Below are positions 46,514 to 55,565 of a DNA stretch of 64,000 nucleotides, piece after piece (positions within the stretch are counted from its first letter, which is position 1; each line of letters begins with the position of its first letter). Both the position numbers and the translations under genes were made by a program. Below the pieces are notes generated by a model, which made no database searches, was not told where the DNA came from, and saw only the letters and a list, made by a program, of their open reading frames with translations. The stretch covers positions 372,001 through 436,000 of the forward strand of contig CAWHVW010000005.1 in NCBI GenBank assembly GCA_963832965.1. The letters run 5' to 3'. The DNA is from CAWACP01 sp963832965. GTDB lineage: Bacteria; Acidobacteriota; Terriglobia; Bryobacterales; Bryobacteraceae.

Positions 46514-48577
46514 CTACTGCACCGGGTACGAATAAATGTTGACGCTGTATGGCGGGACCGTCATCGCTTCCGGCATTGCCTCGAGCGTCTTCTCGTCCAC
46601 TCGCACCTCTGATTTCTTGTCCACTTCGATCGCCGCGTCCACCTTGTCGGGCGCCATCTGCCACAGCTTGCCTCGGCCACCGAGTTTCACGCCCTGAACG
46701 GTCAGGTTGAGCGGCTGCGCGGCGTCAGAGGGGTTCAGCACAGCGATGGTGAAGGTCCTGCGGTCGGTGCTCCAGGCCGCAACCACGTCCAGCGGAAAAG
46801 TGTCACTGCCGGGATTGACCGCGGGCTGGTCGCCTCCGGCGGGGTAAATCGGCTTGGGCTGCGGCGAATCACCGGCGACTTCCACCGGTATCGTTCCGAA
46901 GTGGTCGGCGTACATCTCAAAGAGAAGTCCGGTGGGACTCAGAACTGCTTCGGTCCGGTTCTGGCTGATCATCGACGTGGCGAAAGTGAAGGCGCCGAGC
47001 GTGTAAAGATCCGAATGCCGGAACATCTCATGAAATGCCCAGGCATAGGCGGGCACGGTTTTGTAGGAGCCGAATGGCGCGCCCATATACGCCCACTCAT
47101 CGATAAACACCGGCACCCGCTTCTCCCTGAGCCCGGGAATCCGCTTCAGGTATTCCTGGTAATGCTCATATTTCACGCGGACCTGGGTGGCGGGCGCGCG
47201 CATCCATTCCACCAGCGGCTGGGGACCGGTGGAAACCTTCTCGCCGGTCGTGAGGTCGAGACGCTGATTGCTGGAGGAGTAGTAGTGCTCGCTGAGCGCG
47301 TCGATGTTGTCCAGACAGTGCGCCAGCATATAGCCACTCCAGTCGGCCACCGAAAGATAGTCGGGTACGATCTGGCCGTTGATCCGTTTCGCCTGCTTGG
47401 AACCGGCCATGGCATCCGGCATCGCTCCGCCAGCAACAAGCGTGATGGTCGGATCCACTTTGTGCATGGCTTTTGCGAACTGGTCGTGTTTCAGTGCGAA
47501 CTGCTCTACCGAGGTATGGCCCAGCTGCCAGTCGCCCCAGGGTTCGTTACCCACGCCCCACAGCTTCACGTTATAGGGCTGCGCATGACCGTTGGCGGCG
47601 CGCCAGCGGCCCATCGGTGTCGTCGCCGCGCCGTTGACATACTCCACCAGTTGCGCCGCCGAATACTCGTCACCGAAACCCGCATTCACGGTGATGTAGG
47701 CGTCCACGCCCAGCAGCCGGCAAAGTGTCATGAACTCGTCGGTGCCCACATCGTTCGGCTGCACCGCGTGCCAGACGGGATCATAGATTGGCGGACGCTT
47801 GTCGATCTCACCCACCGCGTTGCGCCACTCGTGCCCTGAGACGAAGTTCCCACCCGGCCAGCGATAAACACCCGAGTGGAGCTGCTTCAGCGCGCCGATA
47901 ACCTCCGCGCGGAAACCCTCAATGTTGTCGGCCGGCATCAATGAAACCGCGCCCACGTGGAACGAGCCCGAGCCTGTTCCGGTGATCTCGATCCGCGCAT
48001 CGTCAGCGTCGGCTTGCGCTACGAATTTCAGCGGGAACTTCCTGTAGTTAGCGCTGGCATTATCGATGATCGCGGTTTGCCTGTCACTCTCGGCATTGCC
48101 CCACGCCAGGCTCACTTTCACCACGGCTCCGGGCGTAGCCGCAAGGATGATGCGCCCGACGTAGCCTTTGCCTTTGCGCACCGCGAGGCCTGCCTGCTGA
48201 ATGCCGTGCGGTTCGGTTCTGGTGAGCCTGATCTCCGGGGAATGATCGCCCGTCCAGGCGCGCTTCGCATCCAGAGTGACAAACTCCTCGGCGCCTGCCG
48301 TGGTCCAGTAGCGCGGCGCCAGACGCCGTCTCCAGGCAGGGCCCTCCGGCTCGGCTGGCGCCTTCGCTTTGATCGGGTTGTAGAATTTGCGGTCGTCGAT
48401 CATCTCGGCCCAGATGCCGCTGTTTACCAGATTTCCGGCATGCTCCAGAAACTGGCCGTAAACGTACTTCGAAATGGGAGCGCCGGTCTTCGACCCGTCG
48501 ATGGTCGCCTTCACCGGCCTGGTCTGGCCGGAACAAGCCAGCGTCGCCGCCAACAGGAATAAAGCTGTCTGTCGCAC
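46514..48577 (-). CDS. Secreted GH51 alpha-L-arabinofuranosidase
   Basis: This 687-residue protein has a signal peptide, an N-terminal beta domain with a carbohydrate-binding-like insert (residues about 70-220), a (beta/alpha)8 barrel and a C-terminal beta domain. The acid/base Glu lies in WGVGNEPWGDW and the nucleophile Glu in VFIDEWAYMG, as expected for GH51. The stretch YGQFLEHAGNLVNSGIWAEM is typical of the family. It lies 17 bp after the other GH51 gene. Two GH51 enzymes in a row suggest different linkages or positions of arabinose. Confidence 0.88.
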   Translation of the reverse strand: MRQTALFLLAATLACSGQTRPVKATIDGSKTGAPISKYVYGQFLEHAGNLVNSGIWAEMIDDRKFYNPIKAKAPAEPEGPAWRRRLAPRYWTTAGAEEFVTLDAKRAWTGDHSPEIRLTRTEPHGIQQAGLAVRKGKGYVGRIILAATPGAVVKVSLAWGNAESDRQTAIIDNASANYRKFPLKFVAQADADDARIEITGTGSGSFHVGAVSLMPADNIEGFRAEVIGALKQLHSGVYRWPGGNFVSGHEWRNAVGEIDKRPPIYDPVWHAVQPNDVGTDEFMTLCRLLGVDAYITVNAGFGDEYSAAQLVEYVNGAATTPMGRWRAANGHAQPYNVKLWGVGNEPWGDWQLGHTSVEQFALKHDQFAKAMHKVDPTITLVAGGAMPDAMAGSKQAKRINGQIVPDYLSVADWSGYMLAHCLDNIDALSEHYYSSSNQRLDLTTGEKVSTGPQPLVEWMRAPATQVRVKYEHYQEYLKRIPGLREKRVPVFIDEWAYMGAPFGSYKTVPAYAWAFHEMFRHSDLYTLGAFTFATSMISQNRTEAVLSPTGLLFEMYADHFGTIPVEVAGDSPQPKPIYPAGGDQPAVNPGSDTFPLDVVAAWSTDRRTFTIAVLNPSDAAQPLNLTVQGVKLGGRGKLWQMAPDKVDAAIEVDKKSEVRVDEKTLEAMPEAMTVPPYSVNIYSYPVQ

Positions 48578-48594
48578 TGTATGATTGCTCCGGG

Positions 48595-50160
48595 TTATTG
48601 TTCGATCGCGACGACGGTCACCGACTTCGGCTCCAGCGTCAGTACCACTTTGCCGCCTTCGACCGTCGCCATGGCGGGCTTTGGAACCACCGTATTCGGG
48701 GCCTCGAATGTGTTGACGCTGTCCACCTTTGGCGCAGTCAGGGTTTCACCGGCGGCGGACCTGGCGGTAATGCCGGCCAGATTCGCCTCGATCTCGACCG
48801 GCTGGTTGGGGTCGAGATTCGTCACCTCCAGCCAGAGCTTGCCGTTAGCGTCCTTTGCCGCGATGGCATCCACGCGTGGCAGACTGATGTCGCCGTGGGT
48901 GTACGTGCCGCCGTTGAAAGTGACCGGTACGAATGTGCCGTTCTGGAAAGGCACGTACATCTTAAACACATAATATGTCGGCGTCAGAACCATCTTCTCT
49001 TTGTTAGTCAGAATCATCGCCTGTAGCACGTTAATCATCTGAGCGATGTTGGCCATGCGCACGCGGTCGGCATGGCGGGCGAATATGTTCAGGTTCAGCG
49101 CAGCCAGGACGGCGTCGCGCATGCTGTTCTGCTGGGCCAGGAAGCCCGGATTGGTGCCCGGCAAGGACGCATACCATGCGCCCCATTCATCGACAACGAG
49201 GGCGACTTTCTTTTGCGGATCGTACTTGTCCATCACCGCCGACTGCTTACTGACAAGGTCCTCCATCTGTAGCGTGGTCTTCAGCATCTCGCCGTACTCC
49301 GCCTCTCCGAAGCCGGTGGACTTATACGAAGGCGGCCAGTGCGGGACGGTGTAGGAGTGCATGGAAAGGCCGTTGATATCCCAGCTCCAGTGGTGATGCT
49401 GCCAGGCCTTCATGATGGTCTCGGTCCATTCCGTTCCCGCATCGCCGGGGCCGACGGCAATCTTCAGCATTTGCTCCTCGTCCTGCTGCGCCGGATTGAA
49501 GTTCCTGACAAAGCGGCTAAATATCTTAAGCTGGCTGAGATAGTAGTCGGCGGTCATGTTCCCGCCGCAGTCCCAGCTTTCATTGCCGATGCCCAGGTAG
49601 CCCACCTTCCACGGCGCGGGATGGCCATTGGCGGCGCGTTCCTTTGCCAGCGTTGTCGGCTGATCCGTGGTCATATATTCCAGCCATTCGGCCGCCTCCC
49701 GCGGCGTCCCGGAGCCGACATTAACGGAAAGGTAGGACGCGGCGCCGATCTGATCGAGAAAGTCCATGAACTCGTGCGTCCCAAACGAGTTCGGTTCGGT
49801 GACGCCGCCCCAGTTGGGATTGAGAGTCACGGTCCTTTGAGCGCCGATGCCCTTGCGCCAGTGGTACTCGTCCGCGAAACAACCGCCCGGCCAGCGCACG
49901 TTCGGCACCTTCAGCGCTTTCAGCGCGCCAACCACATCGTTGCGGATGCCGCGCGTGTTGGGAATAGTGGAATCGGGGCCCACCCAGATCCCTTCATAAA
50001 TGCCGTGGCCGAGGTGCTCGGCGAATTGGCCGAAGATGTTGCGGTCGATCTTCGGGCCCGCTTTGGACGCGTCAACCGCCAATGCAACCTTTTCGGCGGC
50101 AAGGGCTGGCGCAGTCAGGGCGACAGCGATGAGGACAAAACGGACCAGACTTCGATGCAT
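48595..50160 (-). CDS. Secreted GH51 alpha-L-arabinofuranosidase, second copy
   Basis: The ATG at 50160 gives a clear signal peptide; GTG at 50181 would add seven residues. The 521-residue protein lacks the N-terminal insert of its neighbour. The acid/base Glu is in LGIGNESWDCGG and the nucleophile Glu in LVVDEWGAWY. RWPGGCFADEYHWRKGIG is a classic GH51 stretch. It is the first gene of the leftward GH51-GH51-CE1 operon. A TATAGT lies just before the start region. No copy of the LacI-type operator is visible upstream. Confidence 0.88.
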   Translation of the reverse strand: MHRSLVRFVLIAVALTAPALAAEKVALAVDASKAGPKIDRNIFGQFAEHLGHGIYEGIWVGPDSTIPNTRGIRNDVVGALKALKVPNVRWPGGCFADEYHWRKGIGAQRTVTLNPNWGGVTEPNSFGTHEFMDFLDQIGAASYLSVNVGSGTPREAAEWLEYMTTDQPTTLAKERAANGHPAPWKVGYLGIGNESWDCGGNMTADYYLSQLKIFSRFVRNFNPAQQDEEQMLKIAVGPGDAGTEWTETIMKAWQHHHWSWDINGLSMHSYTVPHWPPSYKSTGFGEAEYGEMLKTTLQMEDLVSKQSAVMDKYDPQKKVALVVDEWGAWYASLPGTNPGFLAQQNSMRDAVLAALNLNIFARHADRVRMANIAQMINVLQAMILTNKEKMVLTPTYYVFKMYVPFQNGTFVPVTFNGGTYTHGDISLPRVDAIAAKDANGKLWLEVTNLDPNQPVEIEANLAGITARSAAGETLTAPKVDSVNTFEAPNTVVPKPAMATVEGGKVVLTLEPKSVTVVAIEQ

Positions 50161-50251
50161 GGGGACTCTGAGAATCCTCACTATACAGAGGCCTTGCCGG
50201 AAGGCACAAGCCTGGCGGTTCGCTGGATGTTCATCGATTATCTCGATATGT

Positions 50252-51139
50252 TTAGACCGCCTCCACGCCGCGATGAATGCCGAGAAGGCCGGCCAGAGCG
50301 TTTAGCTCGGGGCTGCTGGAGTTCAGGTCTTTGCTCACCAGGCCGAGGCGAACCTCGCGGGTCTGGCCGGCCGCCATTCCCAGCGGCAACAACTCGCCAT
50401 TTTCCAGACAGGGCTGAATGCGATGCTTCGGCAGCCACCCAAAACACAGGCCGCTGCGTACCGCCTCAATCGCAGCCTCAATCGTACCGACTGCTAGAAA
50501 GCGTTGAGCAGGATCGCGCGGCTGATGTCTTGGCGATCCCGCCGCCACTCCCTCGATCGTCACGAGCATGTGTTGCAACATCCCGGCGCGAGACACGTTC
50601 TTCCGATGCGAGTGGAGTGGATGACCCCGCCGCGCGACTGCGAGCATCGTTATGTCCATGATTGGCTTGACGAACAGCTCCCTTGACACCAGGGCGGCAA
50701 CACAGAGCTGGGACTTATGAGTCGAAAATTCAAGATCCGCCGATAGGAAAGTGCCCTGACGGAGTTTCGGACGAACATAGGGGAACTGCCGAGTAAACTC
50801 GGCGAGAACGGTAAAGAGGCGATCGCCAGGGAAGATGCTGTCCACTGAAAGCCGAATCTCCGACTCTCCACCGCGGGCGAGCGAGCGTGCCCGTTGCTCA
50901 AGATGGTGAAAGCCGGCCAGGTGGGGCTCGGCGTCGGCGAGCAGCGCCCGCCCAGCCTCAGTCAGGTGCGCCTTTCTGCCTTTTAGCTCAAACAACCTGA
51001 TCCCCAGCCGTTCCTGTAGCCGCGCGATCGCGTAGCTGATGGTGGATTGAGAGCGATTGAGCTGTTCCGCCGCCGGGGCGAAGCCACCTAACTGCACGAC
51101 CGCGTGCAGGATCTCCCATTCATCGAGAGTCGTGTCCAT
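50252..51139 (-). CDS. LysR-family transcriptional regulator
   Basis: This 295-residue protein has the LysR N-terminal winged helix-turn-helix (residues about 5-65; APAAEQLNRSQSTISYAIARL) and a C-terminal effector domain. It is divergent from the esterase gene at 51295 and is followed on the same strand by the GH51 operon, so it may control either. A short hairpin (GCCTT and AAGGC) lies between its end and the GH51 start. The effector is unknown. Confidence 0.88.
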   Translation of the reverse strand: MDTTLDEWEILHAVVQLGGFAPAAEQLNRSQSTISYAIARLQERLGIRLFELKGRKAHLTEAGRALLADAEPHLAGFHHLEQRARSLARGGESEIRLSVDSIFPGDRLFTVLAEFTRQFPYVRPKLRQGTFLSADLEFSTHKSQLCVAALVSRELFVKPIMDITMLAVARRGHPLHSHRKNVSRAGMLQHMLVTIEGVAAGSPRHQPRDPAQRFLAVGTIEAAIEAVRSGLCFGWLPKHRIQPCLENGELLPLGMAAGQTREVRLGLVSKDLNSSSPELNALAGLLGIHRGVEAV

Positions 51140-51294
51140 GACTGATATTACATCGAGAAAATCGATAGCTGCTGTGCAAGAATTGCGAGTTTCCCTTCTC
51201 CACCCCTGAGCGTAGGATGGGTCTGTTTGAATAGCGCAGTGTCAGCCAACCTCACACAGCGGGTGGCGGTGCGCCCGAAAACCAGGCTGAAACC

Positions 51295-52497
51295 ATGGAG
51301 AAACCGATGATGAAGTGCTTTGCAGTCGCGATGCTTCTGACAGTGGGCTGTTGTGTTGCGCAGTATCCCGGCGGCTTTCAGCCCGCTACCACCAATGTCT
51401 GGGGAGCGGAATATCCGCGGGTGGATAGTAACTCCAGAGTTGAGTTTCGAGTAAAAGCGCCCAACGCCACCATGGTCCGGGTGAACTTCTGGAGCGCGGC
51501 AAAACTGGACCTGACGAAACAGCCTGACGGATTCTGGACCGGAACAACAGCGCCCCTCGTTCCTGGATTCCACTACTACACGCTGCTGATCGACGGCGCG
51601 GAGGTCACCGACACCAACAGTCATACGTTCTTTGGCGGGGGCAAGGACGCGAGCGGAATTGAGGTTCCGGAGGCGGGAAGCACCTACTACCTGCCCCAGA
51701 ATGTTCCGCACGGCCAGGTTCGGGAGATCTGGTACTACTCCGCGGTGACCGGGAGCTGGCGGCACGCGCTGGTATATACTCCGCCGGATTACGACACGCG
51801 CACCAGCGAACGCTATCCGGTGCTCTACCTGCAGCACGGCGGCGGCGAGGATGAGACTGGCTGGATCAGGCAGGCGCACGCAAACTTCATCATGGATAAT
51901 CTGCTGGCCGGCAGGAGCTGCAAACCGATGCTCGTGGTGATGGCGTACGGTTATGCCGAGCGCGCCGGGCACCAGCTCCCCGATCTGACGGGAAAGCCTT
52001 TCGGCTCACCCGAAATGATGCGGGCCATGCAGGAGATGGCCGCTGCTTTCGAAGATGACATGACCGAGGCGTTGATCCCCTACGTCGATGCGCATTTCAG
52101 GACGGTCGCGGATCGCGATCATCGTGCCATGGCTGGTCTTTCGATGGGTGGCATGCAGACATTCCAGGTGACGTTCGATCACCTCGATCTCTTCTCCTAT
52201 ATCGGCGGATTCAGCGGCGCGGCCGGAGCGCTGGTTCTGGGCAACGAAAAGCTCGATCCCAGGACGGCGTTCCATGGCGCGCTGGCGGATCCCGTGGCTT
52301 TTGCCAAAAGGGTCCACCTGCTGTGGCTGGGGGTTGGCACCGAGGAGCCGGCGCGGATGCGGGAAGGACTCCTCAAACTTCACACCTCACTCGAGGAGGC
52401 GAATATTCAGCACGTCTTCTATGAATCGCCGGGTACGTCGCATGAATGGCAGACCTGGCGCCGCGATCTGAAGGACTTTGCGCCCAGGCTCTTCTGA
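51295..52497 (+). CDS. Secreted CE1-like esterase with N-terminal E-set domain
   Basis: This 400-residue protein has a signal peptide, an immunoglobulin-like E-set/CBM48-like domain (residues about 40-125) and a CE1-type alpha/beta-hydrolase domain. The nucleophile Ser lies in MAGLSMGGMQ near residue 283, and the catalytic His in SPGTSHEWQTW near 383. Bacteroidetes feruloyl and acetyl esterases in xylan and xyloglucan loci share this layout. The start used has a second ATG two codons later (MEKPMM). Confidence 0.85.
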   Translation: MEKPMMKCFAVAMLLTVGCCVAQYPGGFQPATTNVWGAEYPRVDSNSRVEFRVKAPNATMVRVNFWSAAKLDLTKQPDGFWTGTTAPLVPGFHYYTLLIDGAEVTDTNSHTFFGGGKDASGIEVPEAGSTYYLPQNVPHGQVREIWYYSAVTGSWRHALVYTPPDYDTRTSERYPVLYLQHGGGEDETGWIRQAHANFIMDNLLAGRSCKPMLVVMAYGYAERAGHQLPDLTGKPFGSPEMMRAMQEMAAAFEDDMTEALIPYVDAHFRTVADRDHRAMAGLSMGGMQTFQVTFDHLDLFSYIGGFSGAAGALVLGNEKLDPRTAFHGALADPVAFAKRVHLLWLGVGTEEPARMREGLLKLHTSLEEANIQHVFYESPGTSHEWQTWRRDLKDFAPRLF

Positions 52498-52523
52498 GCC
52501 TCCGCCGCGCCGGAATCGTCGTT

Positions 52524-52541
52524 TACTTTATCGTTGACAAG
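52524..52541 (+). promoter_or_regulatory. Operator-like site upstream of the GH29 gene
   Basis: TACTTTATCGTTGACAAG has the central CG and the TTGAC half-site of the shared motif. Its left arm TACTTTAT is identical to that of the second site upstream of the TonB receptor gene (34092). The GH29 start is about 72 bp downstream. Confidence 0.6.
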
Positions 52542-52613
52542 CATCTCCTTAGCCAAATATAGTCGTAACGAGATTCCGCCACCGGCCGAATCGCCCTGCT
52601 CAGGAGACATTCC

Positions 52614-54410
52614 GTGAAGCGAAGAGATTTCTGCAAGATAGCCGCGGCGGCAGCCACGTTGCCCGCATTGCCGCTGGCGGCTCGCGCCCAGCAATCCGAA
52701 GCGGTGAATGGATTCGGCGAATACACCCAGGATTACGCGGCGTTTTGCGCGACGCCGGAACAGGAGCGGCTTTTTTATGCGTTGGATGGCACCCGGATCC
52801 TGAGTGAGCGGCTTAAGCAGGACGGATGGAAAGCGACGTCGTGGGGCGAACCCAGGGAACTGCCGGTGCCCGGCGGCTCCTGGGACGGAGTGCCGATGGA
52901 TTCCCCGATTCCCGGGCTCGCCGGTGAAGGCCCGTATCAGCCCAACTGGGGTTCACTGCTCGAATACGACGCCCCGGAGTGGTATCGCGACGCGAAATTC
53001 GGCATCTGGGCGCACTGGAGTCCGCAGTGTGTCCCGGAGGAGGGCGATTGGTACGCGCGCAACATGTACGAGGAGAATTCTCCGCAGTACAAGTACCATC
53101 TGGAGCATTACGGGCATCCTTCGAAGTTCGGGTACAAGGACCTCTGTGCCCAGTGGACCCTGCTCAACTGGCACCCCGATGATCTGATTCAGCGCTACAA
53201 GCAGGCGGGCGCCAGAATCTTCTTCACACTTGCCAACCATCACGATGGTTTCGATGCGTGGGATTCAAAGCACCATCCCTGGAACTCTGTGAACAGCGGG
53301 CCTCATCGCGATGTGGTGGGAACGTGGGCGGCCGCCGCGCGCAGGCACGGAATGCGTTTTGGTGTTACCGTTCATCAGGCCCGTAACTGGTGGTGGTTCC
53401 AGACGGCGCACGGCGCGGACAAGAGCGGCCCTCTGGTCGGCGTCCCTTACGACGGCAAACTCGCGGCGGCCGACGGAAAAGCCGCCTGGTGGGCAGGCCT
53501 CGACCCGCAGTGCCTGTACGGGCCCAAGCACCCTGAGAATGCTCTGCCCGATATCTCCTACGTCAAGGATTTCTACGACCGCACACGCGACCTCATCGAC
53601 CAGCACGATCCCGATTTGCTCTATTTCGACAATGCGCTGTTCCCGCTGGGCTGGGGTGGAATGAACATCGCGTCGTATTTCTATAACCACAATCTGAAGA
53701 CGCGGGGCGGCCGGATGGAGGCTGTCGCCAACATCAAGAACGTCCCGGACCGCCTGGCCAAAGCCGTCGTCGCCGATTATGAACGCGGTCTCACCGGCGG
53801 AATCATGCCGTACGCCTGGCAATCGGAAACCTGTATCGGGCAATGGCACTACCGGCGCAGCCTTCTGGAGGAACCCGGCGAGTACGGCGGATACATGGAA
53901 CCCCGGGACATTCTGCACTGGATGATCGACACGGTGAGCAAGAACGGCACATTCATTCTCAACGTCCCCGGGAGGCCCGACGGCACCATAGATCACAAAG
54001 AGGCTGCTATAGTCGATCAGATCGGGGCTTGGATGCAGATCAATGGTGAAGCAATTTACGAGACCCGTCCGTGGAAGGTGTATGGCGAAGGGCCGAACGC
54101 GGTCAAGAGCGGGTCGTTCCAGGGGAACAGCGTGCACAATCTTGGCGCGACGGACATCCGGTTCACGCGCAACAAAGCCAACACGGTGGTCTATGCGATT
54201 GCGCTGGGCTGGCCCACAGGCACGTTCGTTATCGAATCGCTGGGCTTGTCGGCGGCAACGCAACCCGGGAAAATCGCGAATGTGCAACTGCTCGGCAGCG
54301 GCCAGAAGCTGACGTGGGAACAAACTGCCGCTGGCCTGCGTGTGCGGTTACCGTGGCCGGAGAGTCCCGCCATGGATTATGCGGTAGCGCTGAAAGTGCA
54401 GCTCGCGTAA
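52614..54410 (+). CDS. GH29 alpha-L-fucosidase, Tat-type signal
   Basis: This 598-residue protein begins MKRRDFCKIAAAAATLPAL, a twin-arginine-type signal, so it is probably exported folded. The GH29 barrel is clear: KFGIWAHWSPQCVP near residue 128, FTLANHHDGFDAWDS near 204, and the nucleophile Asp339 in DLLYFDNALFPLGW. A C-terminal beta domain follows. It should remove L-fucose, or L-galactose in the same linkage, from glycans. It precedes the LacI regulator by 47 bp and has its own operator-like site. Confidence 0.9.
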   Translation: MKRRDFCKIAAAAATLPALPLAARAQQSEAVNGFGEYTQDYAAFCATPEQERLFYALDGTRILSERLKQDGWKATSWGEPRELPVPGGSWDGVPMDSPIPGLAGEGPYQPNWGSLLEYDAPEWYRDAKFGIWAHWSPQCVPEEGDWYARNMYEENSPQYKYHLEHYGHPSKFGYKDLCAQWTLLNWHPDDLIQRYKQAGARIFFTLANHHDGFDAWDSKHHPWNSVNSGPHRDVVGTWAAAARRHGMRFGVTVHQARNWWWFQTAHGADKSGPLVGVPYDGKLAAADGKAAWWAGLDPQCLYGPKHPENALPDISYVKDFYDRTRDLIDQHDPDLLYFDNALFPLGWGGMNIASYFYNHNLKTRGGRMEAVANIKNVPDRLAKAVVADYERGLTGGIMPYAWQSETCIGQWHYRRSLLEEPGEYGGYMEPRDILHWMIDTVSKNGTFILNVPGRPDGTIDHKEAAIVDQIGAWMQINGEAIYETRPWKVYGEGPNAVKSGSFQGNSVHNLGATDIRFTRNKANTVVYAIALGWPTGTFVIESLGLSAATQPGKIANVQLLGSGQKLTWEQTAAGLRVRLPWPESPAMDYAVALKVQLA

Positions 54411-54457
54411 GCCCGCAACAGGTCCGCATTCGCTGGAAACGAGCATAATAGAGACAA

Positions 54458-55510
54458 ATGCCCGTAACGATGAAGGACATCGCGCGCGAACTCGGTGTGT
54501 CGGTGGTCACGGTATCCAAGGTTATACGGAAGCACGCCGATATCGGGGAGGAGACACGCCAGCGGGTGCTGAAGCGGGTCAAGGAACTCAATTACCAGCC
54601 GAACCCGGCCGCACGCGCACTGGTCACCGGCAAGACCTACACCGCCGGTCTGATCGTTCCCGACCTTGTGCATCCCTTCTTTGCGGAAGTGGCGACGGGT
54701 CTCGCCAACACGCTCCGACGGAAGAGCTACAGCCTCCTCATCTCCTCCTCGCAAGGGGACCCGGAACTCGAGTGTCAGGAAATCAAACGATTGCTGAACC
54801 GGCGGTTGGATGCGCTCATTATCGCTTCCACCCAGTGGACTGTGGAGTCCTTCAGGCGAATCGAAGATCAGAAGGTGCCGTACATTCTGATCGACCGGGC
54901 GTTCCTGGGAATGCCGGCGAACTTCGTGGGGGTGGACGACGTTGAAGTCGGTCGCGTTGCCACGGAACATCTCATCAAGGTGGGCTGCCGGCGAATCGCG
55001 CACGTACGCGGCGCGGCGGTCAGCACCGCCATTGGCAGGCTGGAAGGCTACAATCAGGTGCTGTCGAAACACCAGTTGACGCCTTATCAGGGTTACGTCC
55101 TCACCGGACGGTCCGCGGACGCCGACAGTTGGAGTAGCGGATATGAGGCGATGAAGAAGCTGCTCGCATTGAATCCTCCTCCGGATGGTGTGTTTTGCTA
55201 CAACGACCCGATAGCCATAGGCGGAATCGACGCAATTCTCGAAGCCGGATTGCGCGTGCCGCAGGATATAGCAGTGGTCGGATGCGGCAACCTTCACTTC
55301 GACAAATCCCTGCGCGTGCCGCTCTCGAGCGTCGATCAACAAAGCGTGGCGATTGGGGAGCGCGCCGGCAAGCTGGTGCTGTCGGTGATTGAGGCGAAGA
55401 CTCCACCGCAACCGAAGAGCATCATGCTGGAGCCGAACCTGATCGCGCGTGAATCCACTCGCAGGGAACCCGCTGCCCCTGACGTCGTCTCGGGCGCGCC
55501 GGTTCGTTGA
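54458..55510 (+). CDS. LacI-family transcriptional regulator
   Basis: This 350-residue protein has the N-terminal LacI helix-turn-helix (MKDIARELGVSVVTVSKVIR), a hinge region NPAARAL and a periplasmic-binding-protein-like effector domain. In this family the hinge leucine inserts at the central CpG of the operator. The palindromic sites found upstream of five transcription units of this island are centred on CG. The regulator gene lies directly before the nucleotide-sugar module, so the effector could be fucose or a related L-sugar, which is inference. Confidence 0.92.
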   Translation: MPVTMKDIARELGVSVVTVSKVIRKHADIGEETRQRVLKRVKELNYQPNPAARALVTGKTYTAGLIVPDLVHPFFAEVATGLANTLRRKSYSLLISSSQGDPELECQEIKRLLNRRLDALIIASTQWTVESFRRIEDQKVPYILIDRAFLGMPANFVGVDDVEVGRVATEHLIKVGCRRIAHVRGAAVSTAIGRLEGYNQVLSKHQLTPYQGYVLTGRSADADSWSSGYEAMKKLLALNPPPDGVFCYNDPIAIGGIDAILEAGLRVPQDIAVVGCGNLHFDKSLRVPLSSVDQQSVAIGERAGKLVLSVIEAKTPPQPKSIMLEPNLIARESTRREPAAPDVVSGAPVR

Positions 55511-55525
55511 CAGGGGCCCGTGGAA

Positions 55526-55543
55526 TCAGTTATCGTTAACTGA
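55526..55543. promoter_or_regulatory. Best palindromic LacI-type operator
   Basis: TCAGTTATCGTTAACTGA is symmetrical around the central CG except at one position pair. It lies 16 bp after the LacI gene and 22 bp before the guanylyltransferase start. It is the most symmetrical of the sites and the reference for the shared half-site CGTTAACTG. Confidence 0.7.
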
Positions 55544-55565
55544 AACGAGCAATCCCGCCTGCTGC

